Assembly (NCBI GenBank): GCA_022566435.1
Contig: JADFIX010000112.1
Coordinates: 1-6,488 of the forward strand
Origin: Planctomycetota bacterium
Lineage (GTDB): Bacteria; Planctomycetota; Phycisphaerae; UBA1845
Direction: 5' to 3'
Length of the DNA: 6,488 nucleotides
Shown: positions 1 to 5,431 of the stretch, piece after piece
Position numbering within the stretch: position 1 is the stretch's first letter
Layout of the letters: the number at the start of each line of letters is the position of its first letter
The notes under the pieces: generated by a model
What the model saw: only the letters and a program-made list of their open reading frames with translations
Told to the model about the DNA's origin: nothing
Database searches by the model: none
Program-made: the position numbers and the translations under genes

Positions 1-232
1 CTGCGCGCCCGTTACCTTTCCGTCCTCACTCACCAGGGTAGCGGCCTGTTCGAGCCACTTCTCTTGGAAGCTTGTGACAATCGCCGATTAGTTTCTCAGT
101 CGAGCACCCGGTCATCTCGACCGCCGCGGGGTTGCCATAGGTGAAGATGGCGCGTGCGTCGGTGGACAAGACGATATCGGCCACCTTTTCGACCGATGTC
201 GTGTCTCCCTCTCGGATATTGTTCCTCTCCAT
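1..232 (-). CDS. PAS-domain sensor protein, N-terminal fragment, apparently frameshifted and cut by the left edge
   Basis: Read on the minus strand, the frame from the ATG at 232 gives a short leader and then a typical PAS core: VADIVLSTDARAIFTYGNPA followed by AVEMTGCSTEKLIGD. This is the pattern of PAS domains in sensor kinases, diguanylate cyclases and other signalling proteins (a 'what is the state / new input' core ending in a 'G.s..E.iG' helix). The frame closes at a TGA at 26-28, but from about position 69 the neighbouring frame reads FQEKWLEQAATLVSEDGKVT on to the edge. That is the expected continuation of a PAS fold, with a long helix and a 'dGkvtga' turn. One extra base near 70-80 would explain the break, either a sequencing error or a real mutation. 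A TTG at 271 would add 13 residues, but the ATG at 232 is preferred. No output domain is visible, so the full protein's function is unknown. A promoter-like sequence lies about 185 bp upstream. Confidence 0.6.
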
Positions 233-349
233 CCCTCGGTAGGTCGGTAAGAACTCATCAGAACAGGCCAATACCTAGTGGACTGTCTAGGGCACGAAAA
301 TGATGAGTCCTATGGCCCACGACGGCGGGGTACCACTTACACACGTAAC

Positions 350-365
350 CTACCGCGTACGGTAG
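350..365. repeat. Short inverted repeat in the PAS-gene leader
   Basis: CTACCG (350-355) and CGGTAG (360-365) form 6-bp arms around a CGTA centre. The site lies between the putative promoter and the PAS gene, so it could be an operator or a small RNA hairpin. It has no T-run and is too small to be certain. A weaker repeat (CCTAG at 274-278, CTAGG at 287-291) sits closer to the start codon. Confidence 0.25.
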
Positions 366-415
366 ACAAACCAGCGCGGAGGACAATAAACCGCGCAGGC
401 ATCACGGGCTCCGCG

Positions 416-445
416 ATCTTAGGGGTGTCTTTCAACTCTTGTCAA
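416..445 (-). promoter_or_regulatory. Putative sigma-70-type promoter for the PAS-domain gene
   Basis: On the minus strand a perfect TTGACA (-35, complement of 440-445) is separated by 18 bp from TAAGAT (-10, complement of 416-421; four of six consensus bases). It points at the PAS-domain gene and would give a leader of roughly 175 nt. It lies in non-coding DNA just past the amidohydrolase stop. This is a sequence match only, and the organism's own promoter consensus is unknown. Confidence 0.4.
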
Positions 446-536
446 GAACCCGGCCACTCCCCGAATCCGCCGACCTCCGGTGGGTCAACGGTACGAAGGA
501 AGGGTCGGGTGGCGGGTGAGCGGCTCCGATGGGTGG

Positions 537-1802
537 CTACACGAAGTTGCCGCGGTCCACGCGGTCTCCGGCCAGGAAGATGTCGGCCACGTCCCACAGG
601 GCGCTGATGTCCTGAGAGGGATCGCCGTCCACGACCACAAGATCGGCCTGCTTGCCGGCCTCCAGCGTACCGACCGAGTCCTGGGCCCAGCACGACCTGG
701 CCGAGTCGGCGGTCGCGGCGATGATAGCCTCCATGGGCGTCATTCCGCCCGCGACGTGGGAGTCGGTCTCGTGTTGGAAGCCACCCATCTTGTACTTTCC
801 CCAGGCCGAGTCGGAGCCCGCGGCCATCCGGACGCCCAGCTCTCGCATCTTGGCGAAGTGTTCGAGCCTCTGCTCATGGCCGCGTCGCATCCGGTCCAGC
901 TCCTCCTGCTCCTGCTCGCTGAGACCCTCGGACTGCATCTTCTTCTCCAGCGTCACGACCCGGTTCCGGCCCCCGCCCAGGGTGGCGTTGACGAAGACTC
1001 CCTGGCGCGCGATGCGTTCGGCTATCTCCGGCCGGAACTTGCTGGTGCCATCGGGCTCCCTGTGCACCGCGTGAATGATCGTGTCGATACCGGCCTCCAG
1101 CACGTTTGACATGCCCTGGGACGAAGCGCAGTGCGCCGCGGCGTGCTTGCCGAACTTGTGGACCTCGTCGCATATCGCCTTGAGCTCCTCGACGGTGAAT
1201 GAAGGGCGGAGGGCGAAGGACGTTCGCGTGCTTCCGCCTGTGGCCGTGATCTTGATGTAGTCCGCGCCCTCTTTGATTAGCTGACGGACCGCGGCCCTGC
1301 ACTCATCTGGTCCGGTCGCCTGCACGCCGAAGTAGCTCAGGTGGCCGCCGACGATAGCCACAGGCCGGCCGGCCAGTACCATCCTGGGGCCCTGCGTTAT
1401 GCCCATCTCCATCGCCTGACGAAGCAAGAATGTCGTTCGGTTCTTCGCTCCGCAGTCGCGGACGGTGGTGACGCCCGAGAAGAGGTGCGTGCGGGCGTTG
1501 CGGGCTGCCTGCAGAGTCAGCACTTCGTCGGGGAGAGTCGTCAGCTCATCGCCGGCCCGGCCGTCTCCCATTCCAATCAGATGGACGTGGCAGTCCACGA
1601 GCCCTGGAATCACCGTCTTGTTCTCGTAGTTGAACTCCTCGACGGGAGCCCCTTCGGGAGCCGATATGCTCTCCTCGCTGCCTACCGCGCGGATACGATC
1701 GCCCTCGAGCAAGACGGCTCCCCGCTCCAACGCCGGGCTGCCGGTACCGTCGATCACCCGGGCCGCGCGGATGAGTTTGAACGCCGGTTGCGTTTCAGAC
1801 AT
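537..1802 (-). CDS. Metal-dependent amidohydrolase (imidazolonepropionase-like / Xaa-Pro dipeptidase-like), copy 1, complete
   Basis: A complete 421-residue amidohydrolase-superfamily enzyme. The N-terminal beta-sandwich strand (ARVIDGTGSPALERGAVLLE) is followed by the metal-binding HxH in GLVDCHVHL (H72, H74). Next come a candidate carbamylated lysine in GADYIKITATGG (K184), HAAAHC (H224), the second histidine in IDTIIHAVH (H244), and the catalytic aspartate in AAGSDSAW (D331). The closing GTLEAGKQADLVVVDGDP (about 378-395) is the standard return to the sandwich domain. The full set of ligands implies a binuclear metal hydrolase. Relatives cleave N-acylated or dipeptide amides and some cyclic amides, but the substrate cannot be read from the sequence. 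There is no signal peptide, so it is cytoplasmic. The ATG at 1800-1802 is supported by GGAGG (complement of 1808-1812) with 5 nt spacing. It starts 38 nt after the stop of its truncated paralogue, consistent with co-transcription. Confidence 0.9.
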   Translation of the reverse strand: MSETQPAFKLIRAARVIDGTGSPALERGAVLLEGDRIRAVGSEESISAPEGAPVEEFNYENKTVIPGLVDCHVHLIGMGDGRAGDELTTLPDEVLTLQAARNARTHLFSGVTTVRDCGAKNRTTFLLRQAMEMGITQGPRMVLAGRPVAIVGGHLSYFGVQATGPDECRAAVRQLIKEGADYIKITATGGSTRTSFALRPSFTVEELKAICDEVHKFGKHAAAHCASSQGMSNVLEAGIDTIIHAVHREPDGTSKFRPEIAERIARQGVFVNATLGGGRNRVVTLEKKMQSEGLSEQEQEELDRMRRGHEQRLEHFAKMRELGVRMAAGSDSAWGKYKMGGFQHETDSHVAGGMTPMEAIIAATADSARSCWAQDSVGTLEAGKQADLVVVDGDPSQDISALWDVADIFLAGDRVDRGNFV

Positions 1803-1807
1803 TTCTT

Positions 1808-1812
1808 CCTCC
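1808..1812 (-). promoter_or_regulatory. Strong Shine-Dalgarno site of amidohydrolase copy 1
   Basis: The minus strand reads GGAGGAAGAA immediately before the ATG, which puts GGAGG 5 nt from the start codon. This fixes the start at 1802. It also implies independent, efficient initiation after the upstream amidohydrolase stop at 1841. Confidence 0.8.
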
Positions 1813-1840
1813 GATTCGCCGATCTCCGTAGGGTCGGGTG

Positions 1841-2578
1841 CTAGCCTCGAGGTGGCATCTGTCGGTTGGCGGCGACGGACTCCGGCGACCCGCGGTCTAC
1901 GCGTCGCCCGGCCAAAAACACCTCGTTGACGTTCCAGAGCGCGTTGATGTCATCGGCGGGGTTGCCGTCGACGACGATGATGTCGGCCTCTTTGCCGGGC
2001 TCCAGCGTGCCCGTGACATCGTCGATGCCCAACGCCTTGGCCGCCTCGCCGGTGACCGAGAGCACGCCTTTCGTCGCGGAGTAGCCGGAGGCAACGAGCA
2101 GCTCGGCCTCGTACACCGTGTTGCCTAGCTGGTAGTCGCCCCAGGACGAGTCGGAGCCGGTTACCACGCGGAGGCCCATCTCTTGCATCCGGCGGCAGTC
2201 CTCCATCCGCGTTTCGAGGTCGCGCAGGCCGCTGTCCAGACGCCGCTGCTCCTCGGGCGTGAGTCCCTCGCGCTCCTTCTTGTGCCGCAAGACCCAGTTT
2301 CTCGACCGGCCCACATGCAGCGTCGGGTTCACGTACGCACCCTGCCGGCCGATGCGCTCGGCGACCTCCGGGCGAAAGACATCGCTGCCGTCGGCCTCCT
2401 TGAACACGCAGTGGATGATCATGTCGACGCCGGCCTCGAGCGAGTTGACGGTGCCTTGCGTGGACACGCAATGGGCGGCTGTAAGCTTTCCGAATTTGTG
2501 GGCCTCCTCGGTTATGGCCTTCAGCTCGTCCACTTCAAAAGACGGCCTGAGCGGGAACGACGGTCGCGGATCAGCAGT
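1841..2578 (-). CDS. Amidohydrolase copy 2, C-terminal part only (5' end lost, in-frame TGA just upstream)
   Basis: This frame aligns along its whole length with residues of about 200-421 of the neighbouring amidohydrolase, about half identical by eye. It retains TAAHC (histidine 21 when counted from the GTG at 2533), MIIHCVF (histidine 41) and VTGSDSSW (aspartate 128), and ends with GTLEPGKEADIIVVDGNP. It lacks the N-terminal HxH and the lysine segment, so as it stands it cannot form the binuclear site. The coding match continues upstream of the GTG: PRPSFPLRPSFE (up to 2578) mirrors FALRPSFT of copy 1. A TGA at 2579-2581 then interrupts it, and the same frame before the stop reads ADLIVITG, resembling the ADYIKITATG lysine strand. 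The gene therefore extends to about 2640, where it meets mutY. The GTG at 2533 is an unlikely true start. It is best regarded as a broken or chimeric gene that was the first gene of the amidohydrolase pair. Confidence 0.8.
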   Translation of the reverse strand, partial: TADPRPSFPLRPSFEVDELKAITEEAHKFGKLTAAHCVSTQGTVNSLEAGVDMIIHCVFKEADGSDVFRPEVAERIGRQGAYVNPTLHVGRSRNWVLRHKKEREGLTPEEQRRLDSGLRDLETRMEDCRRMQEMGLRVVTGSDSSWGDYQLGNTVYEAELLVASGYSATKGVLSVTGEAAKALGIDDVTGTLEPGKEADIIVVDGNPADDINALWNVNEVFLAGRRVDRGSPESVAANRQMPPRG

Positions 2579-2650
2579 TCAGGCCGGGCCGTTCGTGGTG
2601 GCCTTGGCATCACCGGTGATGACGATCAAATCCGCCGGTCCAGTCGGCAA
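2575..2650. other. Junction between two unlike sequence blocks, breaking mutY and amidohydrolase copy 2
   Basis: MutY-like sequence is clear to about 2640 (FIAKTVADWTG) and then ends within nine codons at a TGA (2610-2612). Amidohydrolase-like sequence in a different minus-strand frame starts at about 2635 (ADLIVITG). Base composition is richer in G+C to the left. No transposase, terminal inverted repeat, tRNA or obvious direct repeat flanks the point. The exact breakpoint cannot be fixed by eye and could lie anywhere from about 2580 to 2650. Confidence 0.6.
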
Positions 2651-3542
2651 CGGTTTTGGCAATGAATGTTCTTCGGCGATTTCCAGAATCAGACACTCCG
2701 AAGCGCAAGAAGTCCCAAAGGCCGGCCCAGCGTTCGTCTTCGCGACATTGCCGTAGAAGAACTCGATTGCCCCGCCACACAACCACGGCAACTTCATTCA
2801 CGTTTTCATAGTTCGTTTTTGTTTTGGCTGCCGGAATCTCTGTTTGCAAGCCAAGTCGGTTCACTTCGCAAAGATTGGAGACCGGACACTCGGCGCATTT
2901 CGGCGACCGGGGAGAACAAATCTCGCTGCCCAATTCCATCAATGCTTGATTGAAATCCCCAACTTTCTTGCGAGGCAAAAGGTCCTCGGCCAACCGCCAC
3001 AAAGAATTCGTTCCGGCGCTGCTCGCCGGATCTTCTCGGGACGCTACCAAACGGCTCAATAGCCGAATTGTGTTCGCTTCCAAAATTGGATGCCGCTGGT
3101 CAAAGGCAATCGACAGGATTGCTCCGGCTGTATAGCGTCCGATGCCCGGCAAACTCAACACGGATTCGAAGTCGCTTGGAAACTCTCCCCCGTGGTTTTC
3201 GACAACTTGCTTTGCCGTCCGATGGAGTTGCCGAGCGCGGCGATAGTAACCGAGCCCTTCCCACAGCTTGAGAACCTCCCGCTCATTTGCGCGGGCAAGC
3301 GTCTCGACATTTGGAAAACGCGCGACAAATCGTTCGTAGTAGGAAACCACCGTTGCAACTTGGGTTTGTTGCAGCATGACTTCGCTAACCCAAACACGAT
3401 ACGGGTCGCTCGTTCGTCGCCACGGCAGGTCCCGCGCATGTGCGCCAAACCAGTTGAGAACGCGTCGACGCAGTGCTTGCCGCCAGTAAGACGCTTTGCG
3501 GCCAAGCGATTGGGCTTGGTCCTCCTGGACGACTTCCGGCAT
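2610..3542 (-). CDS. mutY: A/G-specific adenine DNA glycosylase MutY, C-terminally truncated
   Basis: MutY removes adenine mispaired with 8-oxoguanine, starting base-excision repair. The 310-residue frame shows RDLPWRR (38-43) and WVSEVMLQQTQV (51-62), with E54 in the position of the catalytic glutamate. The helix-hairpin-helix LPGIGRYTAGAI (131-142) is intact. The four 4Fe-4S cysteines C209, C216, C219 and C225 keep the exact C-x6-C-x2-C-x5-C spacing. The catalytic-aspartate column (E. coli D138, in LDGNV) here reads LEANT, giving Glu155 instead of Asp. The C-terminal NUDIX-like domain that reads 8-oxoguanine starts at NEVAVVVWRGNRVLL (about 249-263) and stops after VADWTG. It therefore lacks the last several dozen residues of the usual protein of about 350 or more, and the last residues probably come from the joined DNA. 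The ATG at 3540-3542 follows GGAGA at a rather long 12 nt. It is transcribed divergently from the DUF1501 gene. Confidence 0.9.
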   Translation of the reverse strand: MPEVVQEDQAQSLGRKASYWRQALRRRVLNWFGAHARDLPWRRTSDPYRVWVSEVMLQQTQVATVVSYYERFVARFPNVETLARANEREVLKLWEGLGYYRRARQLHRTAKQVVENHGGEFPSDFESVLSLPGIGRYTAGAILSIAFDQRHPILEANTIRLLSRLVASREDPASSAGTNSLWRLAEDLLPRKKVGDFNQALMELGSEICSPRSPKCAECPVSNLCEVNRLGLQTEIPAAKTKTNYENVNEVAVVVWRGNRVLLRQCREDERWAGLWDFLRFGVSDSGNRRRTFIAKTVADWTGGFDRHHR

Positions 3543-3736
3543 GCTGTTCTCTTTCTCCGAAAAAGCAGCGAAGACTTGTGGGAGAAGATTCTAGTGCGTG
3601 GATCGAATTTAAGTAGCTGTCCGTCATCCTGCCCCACCGGAAATCTGCCAACTCAAGCAGTGGAAATCTAGGAAAAAGAACGGCTTTTTGCAGGTTACAG
3701 AACTCACTTCAAATGACCATTACATATAAAAGGATG

Positions 3737-3766
3737 TTGATTCATTCGCTCGTTTGTGGCTATAAA
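3737..3766 (+). promoter_or_regulatory. Putative sigma-70-type promoter of the DUF1501 gene
   Basis: TTGATT (3737-3742) and TATAAA (3761-3766) are separated by 18 bp in AT-rich non-coding DNA upstream of the gene. Transcription would start near 3773, leaving a leader of about 75 nt. The match is good in both boxes (four of six and five of six), but it has not been tested against this organism's promoter set. Confidence 0.5.
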
Positions 3767-3831
3767 GTAGTTGTCGTGGATTGATTCCCCACATAACTGC
3801 AAGTTACCTGCCTCCAAAATCCCACCAAAAC

Positions 3832-3837
3832 AAGAGG
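3832..3837 (+). promoter_or_regulatory. Ribosome binding site deciding the DUF1501 start
   Basis: AAGAGG lies 9 nt before the ATG at 3847. The frame is open upstream to 3781, but the upstream codons have no ATG with a binding site. The 22 extra residues would also push the twin-arginine motif away from the N-terminus, so 3847 is the preferred start. Confidence 0.55.
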
Positions 3838-3846
3838 TTCACGATT

Positions 3847-5121
3847 ATGTTCACGATCAATTCAGGGAAGAAACGAGAATATTGCGATGGTGTTTCGCGC
3901 CGCAGCTTTTTGCAAGTTGGCGCGTTAGGCATCGGTGGTCTAACTCTGGCCGACTTGTTGCGAATTGAAGCCGCCGCCGGGATTCGCTCGTCGTCCAAAG
4001 CGCTGATCAACATCCATTTGGGTGGCGGTCCTTCGCATCAAGACATGTTTGATTTGAAGCCGGGCGCAGCCAAGGAATTCCGCGGGGAATTCAACCCCAT
4101 CAAGACGAACGTCGAGGGATTCGATATCTGCGAGCACTTCCCGAAACTAGCCACGATGGCAGATAAGTTTGCCGTAATTCGCTCATTGGTCGGCATGTTT
4201 AACGACCACAGCAACTTCCACACCCAGTCCGGCTTTGGCCGTCGCGAGATGCAAAGCGTCGGCGGCGCTCCGTCGATTGGCAGTGTGGTGGCGAAACTGC
4301 TCGGACCCGCGGGAAGCGGCGCTCCTCCATTCATCTCCTACAACGGTGGAAGCGCTGGCTACCTTGGACCCGTCTATCGGCCCTTCAAGCCTAGTGGCAA
4401 CGAGCTTCGATTGAACGGAAGTCTTACGAGCGAGCGGTTAGACGGACGCACGGGACTACTCGCCTCTCTCGACCGGTTGCGCCGTGGGGCCGACGTGAAA
4501 GGACAAATGGAGGCCTACGACTCCTACACGCAACGAGCCGTCGATGTCGTGACGTCCGGCAAAGTGGCCGATGCGTTGGACGTCAACAAGGAAGACAAGG
4601 CGAACGTCGATCGCTACGGCAAAGACGGCCGCAATTTCCTACGCGCGCGCCGCTTGGTCGAAGCAGGTGTTCGTACCGTGACTTTCAATTGGGGTAGCTG
4701 GGACCTGCACGGCCAGAACTTTGTCAGGCTGAGAACTCAACTGCCGAAACTGGACATCGCCATGAGCGCCTTGATTCAAGACCTCCACGACCGGGGTATG
4801 GATAAGGACGTGACGATCGTGATGTGGGGTGAGTTTGGGCGCACGCCGCGCGTCAACAAAGGCGCTGGCCGCGACCACTGGCCGCAACTGGCGATGTGTT
4901 TCCTGGCTGGTGGCGGGATGCGATTGGGACAGGCGATCGGCAAGTCCACCAAGAATGCCGAAACCGCGAAAGACCGCCCTGTTCACTTGCAGGAAGTGTT
5001 CGCCACGCTTTATCACAACTTTGGCATCGACACGGTTGGAACGACAATCAAGGATCCTAGCGGTCGGCCCCAGTATCTGTTGAAGTCTGAGTATCGCAAC
5101 CCGATTCACGAGTTGGTGTGA
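3847..5121 (+). CDS. DUF1501 family protein with Tat signal (planctomycete-type secreted protein)
   Basis: A 424-residue protein of the DUF1501 family, which has an alkaline-phosphatase/sulfatase-like fold and is very abundant in planctomycetes. The leader CDGVSRRSFLQVGALGIGG (13-31) is a twin-arginine signal with R18-R19 followed by a hydrophobic stretch, so export in folded form is likely. Family landmarks are LGGGPSHQDMFDLKP (58-72), TFNWGSWDLHG (279-289), MWGEFGRTPRVN (326-337) and GRDHWP (341-346). The acidic and histidine residues in these motifs match metal-ligand positions of alkaline-phosphatase-fold enzymes, but the substrate is unknown. The length is typical and the C-terminus appears complete. 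In planctomycetes these genes usually sit next to a DUF1549/DUF1553 cytochrome-like gene. Here the gene has its own promoter and a strong terminator and appears monocistronic, since mutY runs the other way. Confidence 0.92.
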   Translation: MFTINSGKKREYCDGVSRRSFLQVGALGIGGLTLADLLRIEAAAGIRSSSKALINIHLGGGPSHQDMFDLKPGAAKEFRGEFNPIKTNVEGFDICEHFPKLATMADKFAVIRSLVGMFNDHSNFHTQSGFGRREMQSVGGAPSIGSVVAKLLGPAGSGAPPFISYNGGSAGYLGPVYRPFKPSGNELRLNGSLTSERLDGRTGLLASLDRLRRGADVKGQMEAYDSYTQRAVDVVTSGKVADALDVNKEDKANVDRYGKDGRNFLRARRLVEAGVRTVTFNWGSWDLHGQNFVRLRTQLPKLDIAMSALIQDLHDRGMDKDVTIVMWGEFGRTPRVNKGAGRDHWPQLAMCFLAGGGMRLGQAIGKSTKNAETAKDRPVHLQEVFATLYHNFGIDTVGTTIKDPSGRPQYLLKSEYRNPIHELV

Positions 5122-5147
5122 TCTGAACTCAGTTTGATCTGAAAGAC

Positions 5148-5179
5148 AAAGGCGCTGTGAAATTCATAGCGCCTTTTTT
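5148..5179 (+). terminator. Rho-independent terminator of the DUF1501 gene
   Basis: A 10-bp stem, GGCGCTGTGA (5151-5160) against TCATAGCGCC (5164-5173) with one G-U pair, closes a 3-nt loop. It is followed directly by six T residues (5174-5179) and preceded by AAA, which can extend the stem. It starts 27 nt after the stop codon. This is a textbook intrinsic terminator and marks the end of the DUF1501 transcript. Confidence 0.9.
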
Positions 5180-5193
5180 GTGCAACGAACTGT

Positions 5194-5289
5194 GTAGGGC
5201 AGGCTGTGCCTGCCGTATGCGGCTGCGCGTCATGAAGCTGAAATCCGTCTTCGTCCAAACCATTCTGCGGTAGGCACAGCCTGCCCTAC
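5194..5289. repeat. Inverted pair of REP-like palindromes
   Basis: The 22-bp arm at 5194-5215 recurs inverted at 5268-5289 with a single mismatch that would pair as G-U in RNA; 52 bp lie between them. Each arm is itself a palindrome: GGCAGGC-TGT-GCCTGCC at 5198-5214, and the near-identical GGTAGGC-ACA-GCCTGCC in the other. This is the layout of a BIME-type pair of REP elements, in a classic position between a terminator and the next operon. I recall similar GTAGGGCAGGC-type intergenic sequences from planctomycete genomes, but that is from memory only. No transposase is present, so if mobile it would be moved in trans. As RNA, the whole unit could fold into one long hairpin. Confidence 0.75.
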
Positions 5290-5431
5290 GTGTGAAGTCT
5301 TCTCGTCGAACTGACCCGCTGCCAATACGTCAAACTCCTTGTCCAAATGCGCGCCATTGCCTAGGCTGATCCTTTTCCGTCCTGCTGACTAGAGCGCTTC
5401 TCACTCCGTGCGACTCGCACTAGCACGCCAA
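5290..5431. other. Leader region of the TupBC-like operon
   Basis: About 140 bp between the repeat and the permease. No gene is seen. A weak promoter-like pair, TTGTCC (5339-5344) and TAGGCT (5362-5367) with 17-bp spacing, is the best candidate for starting the operon but matches the consensus poorly. I could not recognise a molybdenum-cofactor or tungsten-cofactor riboswitch here by eye. Confidence 0.3.

Larger units (their letters stand above)
272..536. other. Intergenic spacer between the amidohydrolase operon and the PAS gene
   Basis: This spacer of about 265 bp has no convincing gene. The plus-strand open frame across it has arginine- and proline-rich composition, as expected from a GC-rich antisense frame. 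It contains a minus-strand sigma-70-like promoter (416-445) and two small inverted repeats (350-365 and 274-291). No hairpin followed by a T-run was found after the amidohydrolase stop at 537, so where that transcript ends is unclear. Confidence 0.5.
3543..3846. other. Divergent intergenic region between mutY and the DUF1501 gene
   Basis: About 300 bp with no supported gene. The open frames overlapping it are antisense or out-of-frame extensions of mutY. It is AT-richer than its surroundings between 3661 and 3780. It holds a good plus-strand promoter (3737-3766) and a small AAAAAG/CTTTTT inverted repeat near 3673-3690. I found no convincing minus-strand promoter for mutY. Confidence 0.5.

Noticed and set aside
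278..607. Plus-strand open frame of 109 codons across the spacer and the end of amidohydrolase copy 1
   Set aside because: Arginine- and proline-rich composition typical of an antisense GC-rich frame; it overlaps a certain gene and has no recognisable domain or ribosome binding site.
480..1109. Plus-strand open frame of 209 codons antisense to amidohydrolase copy 1
   Set aside because: It mirrors the third-position bias of the real minus-strand gene, which has the complete catalytic motif set.
2610..2640. A functional MutY-amidohydrolase fusion
   Set aside because: The two coding frames differ, so no fused polypeptide is made; MutY ends at a stop within about ten codons of the joint.
2579..2797. 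Minus-strand 72-codon frame starting in mutY and running into the amidohydrolase region
   Set aside because: Its first part is a shadow of mutY; only the last 20 or so codons look like amidohydrolase. It is a product of the junction and not a gene.
3673..3690. AAAAAG/CTTTTT hairpin between mutY and the DUF1501 gene as a terminator
   Set aside because: It lies between two divergent genes, so neither transcript needs to end there; the stem is AT-only and weak.
4639..5109. 156-codon minus-strand open frame within the DUF1501 gene
   Set aside because: Antisense to a well-recognised family with conserved motifs throughout; no independent support.
5290..5431. Molybdenum- or tungsten-cofactor riboswitch upstream of the importer
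   Set aside because: Position and downstream genes would fit, but I could not recognise the conserved core or its stems by eye. A covariance-model scan would decide.
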